NCBI RefSeq assembly: GCF_001051235.1
Contig: NZ_CBTJ020000071.1
Location: 96,478-160,477, forward strand
Origin: Candidatus Competibacter denitrificans Run_A_D11
GTDB lineage: Bacteria; Pseudomonadota; Gammaproteobacteria; Competibacterales; Competibacteraceae
Direction of reading: 5' to 3'
DNA length: 64,000 nucleotides
A program made the position numbers and the translations under genes. This document shows positions 1 to 7,981 of the stretch, piece after piece (the stretch's first letter is position 1; each line of letters opens with the position of its first letter). Under the pieces are notes generated by a model. That model was given only the letters and a program-made list of their open reading frames with translations. It did no database searches and was not told where the DNA came from.

Positions 1-888
1 CTGCTCGCTGCCGTCGCGCTCAATGCGAATTTTGAAGGTCTGCCCTGGGCGCCGCTCAACGATACTGCGCCAGTGACCCCAGTCGGTAATCGGCTCACCT
101 TCGGCGGCGAGAAGATGATCACCGGCTTGCAAGCCCGCTTGCTCGGCCGCGCTGCCGGGCATGACCTGGCCAATCACGGCCGGTAAGATCGGTCGCAAGG
201 GCACCAGCCCCACGCTCTCGAAAACCAGCGTCGAATCGGCCAATTCGGGTGCATCGCGAACATCCAGTGTGCGGATTTTTCCGAGGCGCCGATCCAGGCC
301 ACCGGCAGCGGCCTCACAACCCATCTCGCAATCGGGCAATACCTCAACCCGAATCACGTCTTCCGCCATGGCCCGATCCACCAAAGCCAGCAAGACCGCG
401 CTCAATGTCGGGGTCGGCTGGCCATCAATTGAAATGATCTGATCGCCCTTTTGAAATCCACCGGCGGCGGCCAGCGAAGCGGGTTTTGGCTGGTCTAAAA
501 CCGGCTTGGTGCCGGGGACTCCGACCATGAACATTGCGGTATAGGCAAGCACGGCAAACGCCAAATTGAACAACGGTCCAGCCAAAACGATAGCGATACG
601 GGTACTCACCGGCTTGCGGTTGAAAGCGAACGGCAATTCCTCAGACCGCACCTCACCTTCGCGTTCGTCCAGCATCTTCACGTAGCCGCCCAGTGGTAAG
701 GCGGCGATCACATATTCCACGCCATCCCTGCCGTACCGCTGCCAGAGAGGGCGACCGAAGCCGACGGAAAATCGCAACACCTTGACACCTAAGCGACGCG
801 CTACCCAGAAATGACCGAACTCATGGACGGTGATCAACAACCCTAACGTGACCGCGAACGCCAATACCGAAATGAGCGAATCGATCAT
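1..888 (-). CDS. rseP: RseP, site-2 intramembrane zinc metalloprotease (C-terminus outside window)
   Basis: Inner-membrane protease that cleaves anti-sigma factor RseA after DegS and so releases sigma-E; it also clears signal-peptide remnants. I translated the minus strand from the ATG at 888: the first 296 codons are open to the window edge. The zinc motif HEFGH sits at residues 22-26 inside the first membrane segment. A membrane segment near residue 95-115 and two PDZ-like repeats (QKGDQIISIDG and QAGDHLLAAEG) follow. The family is about 450 residues, so the C-terminal third with the LDGG-type motif is missing only because the window ends. The start follows the dxr stop without a gap, the usual dxr-rseP arrangement. 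Confidence 0.95.
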   Translation of the reverse strand, partial: MIDSLISVLAFAVTLGLLITVHEFGHFWVARRLGVKVLRFSVGFGRPLWQRYGRDGVEYVIAALPLGGYVKMLDEREGEVRSEELPFAFNRKPVSTRIAIVLAGPLFNLAFAVLAYTAMFMVGVPGTKPVLDQPKPASLAAAGGFQKGDQIISIDGQPTPTLSAVLLALVDRAMAEDVIRVEVLPDCEMGCEAAAGGLDRRLGKIRTLDVRDAPELADSTLVFESVGLVPLRPILPAVIGQVMPGSAAEQAGLQAGDHLLAAEGEPITDWGHWRSIVERRPGQTFKIRIERDGSEQ

Positions 889-2088
889 CTAAGCCCCTCC
901 CGCCCGCGCCGCGATCCACTCGCAAGCCACTGAGCGTGCCAGGGCATCGTCTGCCAAAATCTGCTGCAAGGTATCTGCCGCATGGCCGGTAACACGGGCC
1001 AATACCTGTTCGACAGCGACGGCGATCTCGGTAAAGCGGAGTTTCCCCTCAAGAAAGGCTTGCACAGCCACTTCGTTGGCTGCGTTGAGGATCGTCGGTG
1101 CGGTCCCGCCGACCGCTAACGCCGCGAAGGCCAACCGTAAACAGGGGAACTGTGTAAAATCAGGCGCTTGGAAATCCAGGCGACCCAAACGCGCAAAATC
1201 CAGAAACGCCACCCCCGACGCCAAGCGGCGTGGCCACGCCAAGGCGTGAGCAATGGGGGTACGCATGTCGGGATTACCCAGTTGCGCCAACACGGAACCG
1301 TCCTCGTATTCCACCATGGAGTGAATGATGCTTTGCGGATGAATCACGACCTCAATCTGCTCCGGTGCAGCGCCGAACAACCAATGGGCTTCGATGACTT
1401 CCAGTCCTTTGTTCATCATGGTCGCGGAATCGACGGAAATCTTCCGGCCCATACTCCAATTCGGATGGGCACACGCCTGCTCCGGGGTCACATCCGCCAA
1501 TCGCTCCGGGGCGGTCAACCGAAACGGTCCACCGGAACCGGTTAGCAGAATCCGGCGGATTCCTGCTTTACCGAGACCATCGGTTGCAAACCCTGACGGT
1601 AGACATTGGAAAATGGCATTGTGTTCACTGTCGATAGGCAACAACTCTGCGCCATGCTCCCGCACCGCCGCCATGAACAGCGGCCCAGCCATCACCAGCG
1701 CTTCCTTATTGGCCAGCAACACCCGCTTACGGGCGCGCGCCGCCGCCAGCGTGGGCAATAAGCCAGCCGCACCGACGATGGCTGCCATCACATAATCCGT
1801 TGCGGGCAAGGACGCAACCCGCTCCAGACCGGCCAATCCCGCCAGCACCTCCACGGGTCGCCCCACCGCTTGCAAGCGATCTCGCAACCGGTCGGCCGCC
1901 ATAGCATCGGCCATCACCGCATAAAGAGGATTGTGGCTCAAGCACTGCGCGAAGAGGGCCTCATCATTACGGTTGGCAGTCAAAGCAATGACCCGAAACC
2001 GGCTATCGTGACGCCCGATGACATCCAGCGTACTGGCGCCGACCGATCCGGTCGAGCCTAGAATAGTCAGGCCGATAGGCTCGTTCAT
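889..2088 (-). CDS. dxr: 1-deoxy-D-xylulose 5-phosphate reductoisomerase
   Basis: Cytoplasmic NADPH-dependent enzyme making 2-C-methyl-D-erythritol 4-phosphate, the committed step of the MEP isoprenoid pathway. The 399-residue length matches the family. The N-terminal [13 protein letters not shown] is the dinucleotide-binding loop, NKEALVMAG and [12 protein letters not shown] carry the conserved and metal-binding residues, and [14 protein letters not shown] is the conserved substrate region. The ATG overlaps the cdsA stop by 4 bases, and the stop abuts the rseP start, so this is one tightly coupled cluster of isoprenoid and envelope genes. Confidence 0.97.
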   Translation of the reverse strand: MNEPIGLTILGSTGSVGASTLDVIGRHDSRFRVIALTANRNDEALFAQCLSHNPLYAVMADAMAADRLRDRLQAVGRPVEVLAGLAGLERVASLPATDYVMAAIVGAAGLLPTLAAARARKRVLLANKEALVMAGPLFMAAVREHGAELLPIDSEHNAIFQCLPSGFATDGLGKAGIRRILLTGSGGPFRLTAPERLADVTPEQACAHPNWSMGRKISVDSATMMNKGLEVIEAHWLFGAAPEQIEVVIHPQSIIHSMVEYEDGSVLAQLGNPDMRTPIAHALAWPRRLASGVAFLDFARLGRLDFQAPDFTQFPCLRLAFAALAVGGTAPTILNAANEVAVQAFLEGKLRFTEIAVAVEQVLARVTGHAADTLQQILADDALARSVACEWIAARAGGA

Positions 2089-2894
2089 CCACGCAGCCCG
2101 TAGAGGCCCAACAAAAACACCGGCACGGCGGCAGTCAGACTATCCACTCGATCAAGCACGCCACCATGGCCAGGCAACAGCGAACCGCTGTCTTTCAAGC
2201 CGCGCTGACGTTTCAACATGCTCTCGAACAAATCACCCGCGATGGAGAAGCCGACGGTGACCATGGAAAGGACGACAAACCCAAGCCAAGGCACACGCAC
2301 CTCAAGCACCGCCGCCCCGATCAGCGCAAAGGCCAACGCCGCCAGGGCAGCGCCCCAGACCCCTTCCCAGGTCTTACCCGGACTGATACTGAGCGCGAGC
2401 TTGCGCTGCCCCCAGCGCCGACCGGCAAAATACGCACCGCTATCGGCCACCCAGATCAAAAACAACAAAAACAGCACATAGCCGGCCCCAAACTCGCTAC
2501 GCAACACCAACAGACCTGCCCAGGGCGCTACCAGTGCGACCAAACCCGCAATTGCAATCATAACGGTGGGGTCGCGTCGGTCTGGAGAATCTGTGTAACG
2601 CCACATCCAGAGCAAGGCGAGACACCAGCACACCACAATCGCGAGTAACAGACCCGTGACCCAGCCCGCACTACCCAGCAGCGGCCAAATCAGCAGAATA
2701 AGAACCAAGACGGCGGTGCAATACAGCGCCCGCTCGCGGCTGTGCTCGAAGCCAGCCAGCAGCGCCCACTCCCACGCAGCAGGCAAAATGATCGCCAGTA
2801 ACGCCACGCCAAACCACGCGACCGGCACTTTCACCACGACCCAGACCACAATCAACGCCAGAACGACTGCGGTGATGACCCGTTGTTTAAGCAT
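2085..2894 (-). CDS. cdsA: Phosphatidate cytidylyltransferase
   Basis: Integral membrane enzyme converting phosphatidic acid plus CTP to CDP-diacylglycerol, the precursor of all bacterial phospholipids. The protein has 269 residues, is very hydrophobic with about seven or eight predicted membrane segments, and carries the C-terminal family signature: the SPGKTWEG motif followed by [19 protein letters not shown], whose aspartates bind metal. It overlaps uppS by 8 bases upstream and dxr by 4 bases downstream, consistent with translational coupling. Confidence 0.96.
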   Translation of the reverse strand: MLKQRVITAVVLALIVVWVVVKVPVAWFGVALLAIILPAAWEWALLAGFEHSRERALYCTAVLVLILLIWPLLGSAGWVTGLLLAIVVCWCLALLWMWRYTDSPDRRDPTVMIAIAGLVALVAPWAGLLVLRSEFGAGYVLFLLFLIWVADSGAYFAGRRWGQRKLALSISPGKTWEGVWGAALAALAFALIGAAVLEVRVPWLGFVVLSMVTVGFSIAGDLFESMLKRQRGLKDSGSLLPGHGGVLDRVDSLTAAVPVFLLGLYGLRG

Positions 2895-3648
2895 CGTCTT
2901 GCCGCGCCGTCTGCTCGTTGGTTAAACCGAAGCGCCGCTGCCGTCCCGCAAAGGCCGCGCACGCGGTCTCAAGATCATCGACATCGAAATCCGGCCACAA
3001 GCGGTCGGTGAAATACAGCTCGGTATAGGCCATTTGCCAGAGCAGGAAATTGCTGATCCGCAATTCGCCCGCTGTACGGATGAATAAATCCGGCTCCGGC
3101 ACATCCGCCAAACAAACGAAGCGCTGCAATAATTCGGGAGTGATGTCAGCGGGTTGCAAACGGCCGGCTGCAACCTCCTCGGTGGCGCGCCGTGCCGCCT
3201 GGGCGATATCCCAACGACCGCCATAATTGGCGGCGATCACCAGGGTCAGACCGGTGTTAGCAGCAGTTCGGCGCTGGGCTTTGGCGATGTAATCTTGCAA
3301 GGTAGCTGAAAAAGCGTTGGGATCGCCGATGAAACGCAAGCGGATGTTGGCATTGTCCAACCGGCGAATCTCGGCACGCAACGTGGTCAGGAACAGGCTC
3401 ATCAAAACCTCGATTTCCCGACGCGGCCGGCCCCAGTTTTCGCTGCTGAAGGCGAACAAGGTCAGCACTTCGATCCCGCGCTCACTGCACGCCTGCACGA
3501 CCCGCCGTACAGCTTTGGCGCCTTCCCGATGGCCAGCCGTGCGCGGCAGAGATTGCCGTTGCGCCCAACGCCCGTTGCCGTCCATAACGATGGCCACATG
3601 GCGAGGCCAACAGTCCCGCGCGGTCACCTCGGAGCGTTCAGCCGACAT
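2887..3648 (-). CDS. uppS: Undecaprenyl diphosphate synthase (cis-prenyltransferase)
   Basis: Condenses isopentenyl diphosphate onto farnesyl diphosphate to give the C55 lipid carrier used for peptidoglycan and O-antigen. The 253-residue protein has the hallmark VAIVMDGNGRWAQ near residue 20, with the catalytic Asp and phosphate-binding residues, then HREGAKAVRR, SSENWGRP, and the C-terminal DLFIRTAGELRISNF and WPDFD blocks. Length and motif order are normal. It sits between frr and cdsA as in most gammaproteobacteria. Confidence 0.97.
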   Translation of the reverse strand: MSAERSEVTARDCWPRHVAIVMDGNGRWAQRQSLPRTAGHREGAKAVRRVVQACSERGIEVLTLFAFSSENWGRPRREIEVLMSLFLTTLRAEIRRLDNANIRLRFIGDPNAFSATLQDYIAKAQRRTAANTGLTLVIAANYGGRWDIAQAARRATEEVAAGRLQPADITPELLQRFVCLADVPEPDLFIRTAGELRISNFLLWQMAYTELYFTDRLWPDFDVDDLETACAAFAGRQRRFGLTNEQTARQDDA

Positions 3649-3700
3649 CAGACCCTAGCCTCGCCCAGTCATTCATCACAGCAAGCGGCGACGCGAGTGC

Positions 3701-4258
3701 TCAGATTTCCATCAGCTCGGCTTCCTTAGCCGCTAACACCTTCTCCACCTCTTGAATGTGGTGATCAGTGAGTTTTTGTACTTCATCCTGGGTCTGCCGT
3801 TCCGCATCCTCACTGATCTTCTTATCTTTCAGCAGTGCCTTGAGCTGATTATTGGCATCCCGGCGGATATTGCGGATGGCCACCTTGGCGCCTTCTCCCT
3901 CATGTCGGACGATCTTGACCAGATCGCGGCGGCGCTCTTCGGTCAGCGGGGGCAATGGCACCCGAATGGTCGTGCCAGCCGAGGACGGATTGAGGCCCAG
4001 ATCAGACTTGAGAATCGCCTTCTCGATAGGCCCAATCAGGTTTTTCTCCCAGGGAGTTACCAGCAGCGTGCGGGCATCCACCACCCCAACCGAGGCGACC
4101 TGATTGAGCGGCACATCCGAACCGTAATAACTCACCGTCACATGATCCAGCAGGCTTGCGTGCGCCCGCCCCGTGCGCAGCTTGGTCAATTCCTGCTTTA
4201 AGCTATCAACACTTTTTGCCATCCGGCCAGTGGCTTCTTTTTTGAGGTCGTCGATCAT
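3701..4258 (-). CDS. frr: Ribosome recycling factor
   Basis: Splits post-termination ribosomes together with EF-G and IF3. The 185-residue protein has the family length and the typical start [16 protein letters not shown], the conserved [13 protein letters not shown] stretch, and the C-terminal helix of the three-helix bundle ([19 protein letters not shown]). Its ATG overlaps the pyrH stop by 4 bases (ATGA), so translation is probably coupled. Confidence 0.97.
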   Translation of the reverse strand: MIDDLKKEATGRMAKSVDSLKQELTKLRTGRAHASLLDHVTVSYYGSDVPLNQVASVGVVDARTLLVTPWEKNLIGPIEKAILKSDLGLNPSSAGTTIRVPLPPLTEERRRDLVKIVRHEGEGAKVAIRNIRRDANNQLKALLKDKKISEDAERQTQDEVQKLTDHHIQEVEKVLAAKEAELMEI

Positions 4259-4989
4259 GTCATCCCCGTGACTACAGTACCTATGGCCTCGCCACAGACG
4301 ACCCGGACCAGATCACCGTGGCGGTTGATGTTAAAAACTTTCAGCGGCATCGCGTGCTCGCGGCACAGGACAATGGCGGTAGCGTCCATCACCTGAAGCT
4401 TGCGCGCTAAAACCTCGTCGTAACTGAGTTGCCCATAGCGAACCGCCGTCGGGTCCTTGTTGGGATCAGCGGAATAAACCCCGTCTACCTTAGTGGCCTT
4501 GAGCATCACCTCGGCACTGATCTCAATCGCCCGCAAGCTGGCGGCGGAGTCTGTGGTGAAAAACGGATTGCCAGTACCCGCTGCAAAAATCACCACTCGG
4601 CCTTTCTCCAAATGGCGGATGGCACGCCGACGGATGTAATCCTCGCACACCTGATTCACCCGCACGGCCGACATGACGCGCGTGAATACGCCGACCCGTT
4701 CCAGGGTATCCTGCATCGCCAGCGAATTCATCACCGTGGCGAGCATCCCCATGTGATCAGCGGTCACCCGATCCATGCCGGCCTTGGCCAATCCTTCACC
4801 ACGAAACAGATTACCACCACCGATGACCATGCCGACTTCGACACCGAGTTGGCGCAATTCTCCAATCTCGCCGGCGATGCGCGCGAGTACTCCGGTATCA
4901 ATGCCGTATTCGCCCTCCCCCATCAGTGCTTCACCACTCAGCTTGAGGAGAATCCGCTTGTACATGGGCCTGGCATCTTGGATCGGCAT
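4255..4989 (-). CDS. pyrH: UMP kinase
   Basis: Phosphorylates UMP to UDP; hexameric enzyme of the amino-acid-kinase fold. Visible motifs are [15 protein letters not shown] at the N-terminus, the glycine-rich [22 protein letters not shown], and [17 protein letters not shown] at 4995 is also in frame, but the ATG at 4989 lies 8 bases after an AGG ribosome-binding core, so I take that start (244 residues; E. coli PyrH is 241). It is followed by frr with a 4-base overlap. Confidence 0.95.
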   Translation of the reverse strand: MPIQDARPMYKRILLKLSGEALMGEGEYGIDTGVLARIAGEIGELRQLGVEVGMVIGGGNLFRGEGLAKAGMDRVTADHMGMLATVMNSLAMQDTLERVGVFTRVMSAVRVNQVCEDYIRRRAIRHLEKGRVVIFAAGTGNPFFTTDSAASLRAIEISAEVMLKATKVDGVYSADPNKDPTAVRYGQLSYDEVLARKLQVMDATAIVLCREHAMPLKVFNINRHGDLVRVVCGEAIGTVVTGMT

Positions 4990-5052
4990 CGGCACAACCT
5001 GAAAGGTCGAAAATAGGCGGATTTTACTGCATTAACCAGCAAAGCAGGAGAA

Positions 5053-5080
5053 GATCGGCGCCAGGGCAGCAGCACCGATC
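5053..5080 (-). terminator. Hairpin between tsf and pyrH, possible attenuator
   Basis: Read on the minus strand, GATCGGTGC and GCGCCGATC form a 9-bp stem (one G-U pair) around a 10-nt loop 8 nt past the tsf stop. The downstream tract is only moderately U-rich (TTCTCCTGC), so it may be a weak terminator or a processing/stability element separating rpsB-tsf from pyrH-frr. Confidence 0.4.
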
Positions 5081-5087
5081 TGTTGAT

Positions 5088-5984
5088 TTAATCGCCGCGT
5101 ACCTGCGCCATCACCTCGGCGGCAAAATTGTCGGCCTTCTTCTCGATACCCTCGCCCAGCTCGAAACGCTCGAAGCGGACAATCTTGGCCTGGTGGGAAC
5201 CCAGAAGTTCCTCCACGCTCTGGTCGGGGTTTTTGACGAACGCCTGGCCCAGCAACGTGATCGACTCTAGATATTTCCGCAGTTTGCCTTCAACGATCTT
5301 GCCGACGATTTTCTCAATGACGTGAGCCGGCTTATCCTTGGCCTCTTCTGTGGCTTGGGCGGCATAAATCTCTTTTTCCTTAGCGATCAGGCCAGCCGGT
5401 ACCTGCTCCGCGCTGACGCACAGCGGCCGGCTGGCAGCGATATGCATTGCGATGTCCTTGGCCAGTTCTGCATCGCCACCGTCCAATTCCACCAGCACGC
5501 CGATACGAGTACCGTGCAGGTAGCAGCCTAAAACCCCTTTGTCGCTGGCGAAACGGGCAACCCGGCGGACGTTGATGTTCTCGCCGATTTTGGCAATGCA
5601 GTCGCGCCGATTACGCTCGACGCTTTGGCCATCAGCCATAGGCGCAGCGAGCAAAGCATCCAGATCAGCCACGTCGTGGGTCAGCGCCGTTTGCGTCACG
5701 GCATCGACGAAGGTGCGAAAATCATCATTCTTGGTGACGAAATCGGTTTCACAATTGATCTCGGCCATCGCCGCCACGCCAGGCGTCTGTTTAATCGCGA
5801 TCAAGCCCTCAGCAGCGACCCGACTCGCCTTCTTGTCGGCCTTGGCCTGGCCGGCCTTGCGCATCAGCTCAACCGCCGCTTCGATATCACCGCCCGTTTC
5901 TTGCAGCGCTCTCTTGCACTCCATCATCCCCGAACCGGTGCGTTCGCGCAGTTCCTTAACGAGTGCCGCCGTAATGTCCGCCAT
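5088..5984 (-). CDS. tsf: Elongation factor Ts
   Basis: Nucleotide exchange factor for EF-Tu. The protein of 298 residues begins MADITAALVKELRERTGSGM, the conserved UBA-like N-terminal domain, followed by the MECKRAL and AEINCETDFV blocks characteristic of EF-Ts; length is slightly above the 283 of E. coli. It lies 130 bp downstream of rpsB on the same strand, the standard rpsB-tsf operon. The gap contains an imperfect inverted repeat (gctca 6072-6076 with tgagc 6093-6097) of doubtful meaning. Confidence 0.97.
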   Translation of the reverse strand: MADITAALVKELRERTGSGMMECKRALQETGGDIEAAVELMRKAGQAKADKKASRVAAEGLIAIKQTPGVAAMAEINCETDFVTKNDDFRTFVDAVTQTALTHDVADLDALLAAPMADGQSVERNRRDCIAKIGENINVRRVARFASDKGVLGCYLHGTRIGVLVELDGGDAELAKDIAMHIAASRPLCVSAEQVPAGLIAKEKEIYAAQATEEAKDKPAHVIEKIVGKIVEGKLRKYLESITLLGQAFVKNPDQSVEELLGSHQAKIVRFERFELGEGIEKKADNFAAEVMAQVRGD

Positions 5985-6114
5985 ACTTAAATACCTCTAC
6001 CAAAACCGAAACAAAATAGAACCGAATCGATGAAACCGCGCTGAACAACCCGCTACTGAAAAGGCGAGAGTGCTCAAAACCCGCGAGGATTATGAGCAAC
6101 CCTGGCCGTAGCGC

Positions 6115-6873
6115 TCAGGCGCCGTCTTCAGCAGGCGCGGGATCTTCGGGAATTTCGACAAATTCTTCCTCGGCACTGCGACCTGAGGTCATTACAGCAC
6201 GGCCTTCGAGCGCGGCCTCGGCCACGCCGCCGACATAGAGTTGAATCGCGCGGATGGCGTCATCGTTGCCGGGGATCACATAGTTCACCCCGTCAGGGGA
6301 GTTGTTGCTATCGACCACGCCAAGCACGGGAATTCCCAGCTTGTTGGCCTCCTGAACCGCGATTCGCTCGTGGCCGACATCGATCACGAATAAAGCATCC
6401 GGTAAGCTGGCCATATCCTTAATGCCGCCCAAGCTGCGCTCCAGTTTGTCCATTTCGCGCCGCAAACCGATGACTTCTTTCTTGGCCAAGCGATCAAAAG
6501 TGCCGTCCTGCGCCATCAGCTCCAGTTCTTTGAGCCGTTTGATCGACTGACGGACGGTTTTGAAATTGGTCAACATCCCGCCGAGCCAGCGGTGATTGAC
6601 ATAAGGCATTCCAGCACAGATGGCGGCTTCGGCGGTTGGCTCACGGGCGGAGCGCTTGGTCCCCACCAAGAGCACCTTGCCACCTTTCGAGACGATCTTG
6701 CCGACGTAATTGAGGGCATCAAGATAAAGTGGCAGCGTTTTTTCCAGGTTGATGATATGGATTTTGCTGCGCGCCCCGAAAATATACGGGGCCATCTTAG
6801 GATTCCAGTAGCGGGTCTGATGGCCGAAATGAACGCCGGCCTCCAGCATCTGGCGCATAGAAATAGTCGCCAT
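6115..6873 (-). CDS. rpsB: 30S ribosomal protein S2
   Basis: Small-subunit protein needed for S1 binding and initiation. An open frame extends to 6987, but the family N-terminus [20 protein letters not shown] begins at 6873 behind a GGAGA ribosome-binding site, giving 252 residues against 241 in E. coli. Conserved blocks include [34 protein letters not shown] and the C-terminal [17 protein letters not shown]. The 38 extra upstream codons overlap a structured leader and are rejected. tsf follows. Confidence 0.97.
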   Translation of the reverse strand: MATISMRQMLEAGVHFGHQTRYWNPKMAPYIFGARSKIHIINLEKTLPLYLDALNYVGKIVSKGGKVLLVGTKRSAREPTAEAAICAGMPYVNHRWLGGMLTNFKTVRQSIKRLKELELMAQDGTFDRLAKKEVIGLRREMDKLERSLGGIKDMASLPDALFVIDVGHERIAVQEANKLGIPVLGVVDSNNSPDGVNYVIPGNDDAIRAIQLYVGGVAEAALEGRAVMTSGRSAEEEFVEIPEDPAPAEDGA

Positions 6874-6910
6874 GATTGAAGTTTCTCCAACAGATTTAGG
6901 GTTAAGCCTC

Positions 6911-6966
6911 CATCCGCCCCGGGGGGCAACCGCATACGGGCACCCGGCCACCCGTGCCGGCGGATG
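6911..6966 (-). promoter_or_regulatory. Structured rpsB leader (candidate S2 autoregulatory element)
   Basis: An 8-bp perfect inverted repeat, CATCCGCC at 6911-6918 and GGCGGATG at 6959-6966, encloses a GC-rich interior in which GGCAC and GTGCC can also pair on the minus strand. It lies about 40 nt upstream of the rpsB ATG. Gammaproteobacterial rpsB leaders are known to fold into an element through which S2 represses rpsB-tsf. Assignment here rests on position and fold only. Confidence 0.5.
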
Positions 6967-7153
6967 TGCGAAGTCACTCACGATCATCGAATTAAATCGA
7001 ACGAAGGTTTGCCATTAAGGCGGGCGCTTTATAACATGGATTGTTTGGGAACACCAATTGAACCGCCACCCGGCAGGCACGGTCCCAATCCGCAACATCG
7101 TTTACAAGCCCCACATTTTTATCAGGCGACTTTCCACAGCAGATCGAAATCCA

Positions 7154-7948
7154 ATGTTTCAAAGATCCCCGCAAAAACCGAAGAGCATCACCCGCAAAAC
7201 CGCTGAAGAGATCGAAAAAATGCGGGTGGCCGGCCGATTGGCGGCCGAGGTGCTGGATATGATCGGCCCTCATGTCGTGGAAGGCGTCACGACTGAAGAG
7301 CTGGATCAGCTTTGTCATGATTTCATCGTCAACGTGCAAGAGGCGATTCCGGCGCCGTTGAATTACCGTGGTTTCCCTAAATCGATCTGTACCTCAGTCA
7401 ATCATGTAGTCTGTCATGGCATTCCAGGGCCAAAGAAGCTGAAAAAAGGCGATGTGGTCAACCTCGACATCACCGTGATCAAGGACGGCTTTCACGGTGA
7501 TACCAGCCGCATGTTCCAGATAGGTACCCCATCGGTTGCCGCCCAGCGCGTGACCCGCATCGCCTACGAATGCCTGTGCATCGGGGTGCAGATGGTGCGG
7601 CCCGGCATCCGTCTCGGCGATATTGGCCATGCCATCCAAAAATATGCCGAGTCCCACCATTGCTCGGTGGTACGCGAATATTGTGGTCACGGCATCGGCC
7701 GGGATTTCCACGAGGAGCCGCAAGTATTGCACTATGGCGAACCCGGCGTGGGAGTCGAGCTATTTCCCGGCATGACCTTTACCATCGAACCGATGATTAA
7801 TGCCGGCAAGCGCCACGTCAAACTGTTATCCGACGGTTGGACCGTCGTGACCAAGGACCACTCCCTCTCGGCCCAGTGGGAACACACCGTCCTGGTCACG
7901 GAGACCAGCCACGAGATTCTCACGCTGAGTCCTGGCACCACGCTCTAG
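7154..7948 (+). CDS. map: Methionine aminopeptidase, type I
   Basis: Removes N-terminal methionine from nascent proteins. The frame is open from 7058, but the ATG at 7154 gives 264 residues, exactly the E. coli length, beginning just before the family segment TAEEIEKMRVAGRLAAEVL. The five metal ligands are recognisable: two Asp in VVNLDITVIKDGFHGDTSRM, His in GHGIGRDFHEEP, Glu in FTIEPM and Glu in QWEHTVLV. It is divergent from rpsB, as in many gammaproteobacteria, and glnD follows 33 bp downstream. Confidence 0.96.
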   Translation: MFQRSPQKPKSITRKTAEEIEKMRVAGRLAAEVLDMIGPHVVEGVTTEELDQLCHDFIVNVQEAIPAPLNYRGFPKSICTSVNHVVCHGIPGPKKLKKGDVVNLDITVIKDGFHGDTSRMFQIGTPSVAAQRVTRIAYECLCIGVQMVRPGIRLGDIGHAIQKYAESHHCSVVREYCGHGIGRDFHEEPQVLHYGEPGVGVELFPGMTFTIEPMINAGKRHVKLLSDGWTVVTKDHSLSAQWEHTVLVTETSHEILTLSPGTTL

Positions 7949-7981
7949 GCTGGCCCTTATCCCCTTTTCGGAGAAACGATC

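Noticed and set aside
6874..6987. N-terminal extension of rpsB by 38 codons
   Set aside because: The extension lies in the hairpin leader, and S2 starts at the MATISMRQ segment behind a ribosome-binding site.
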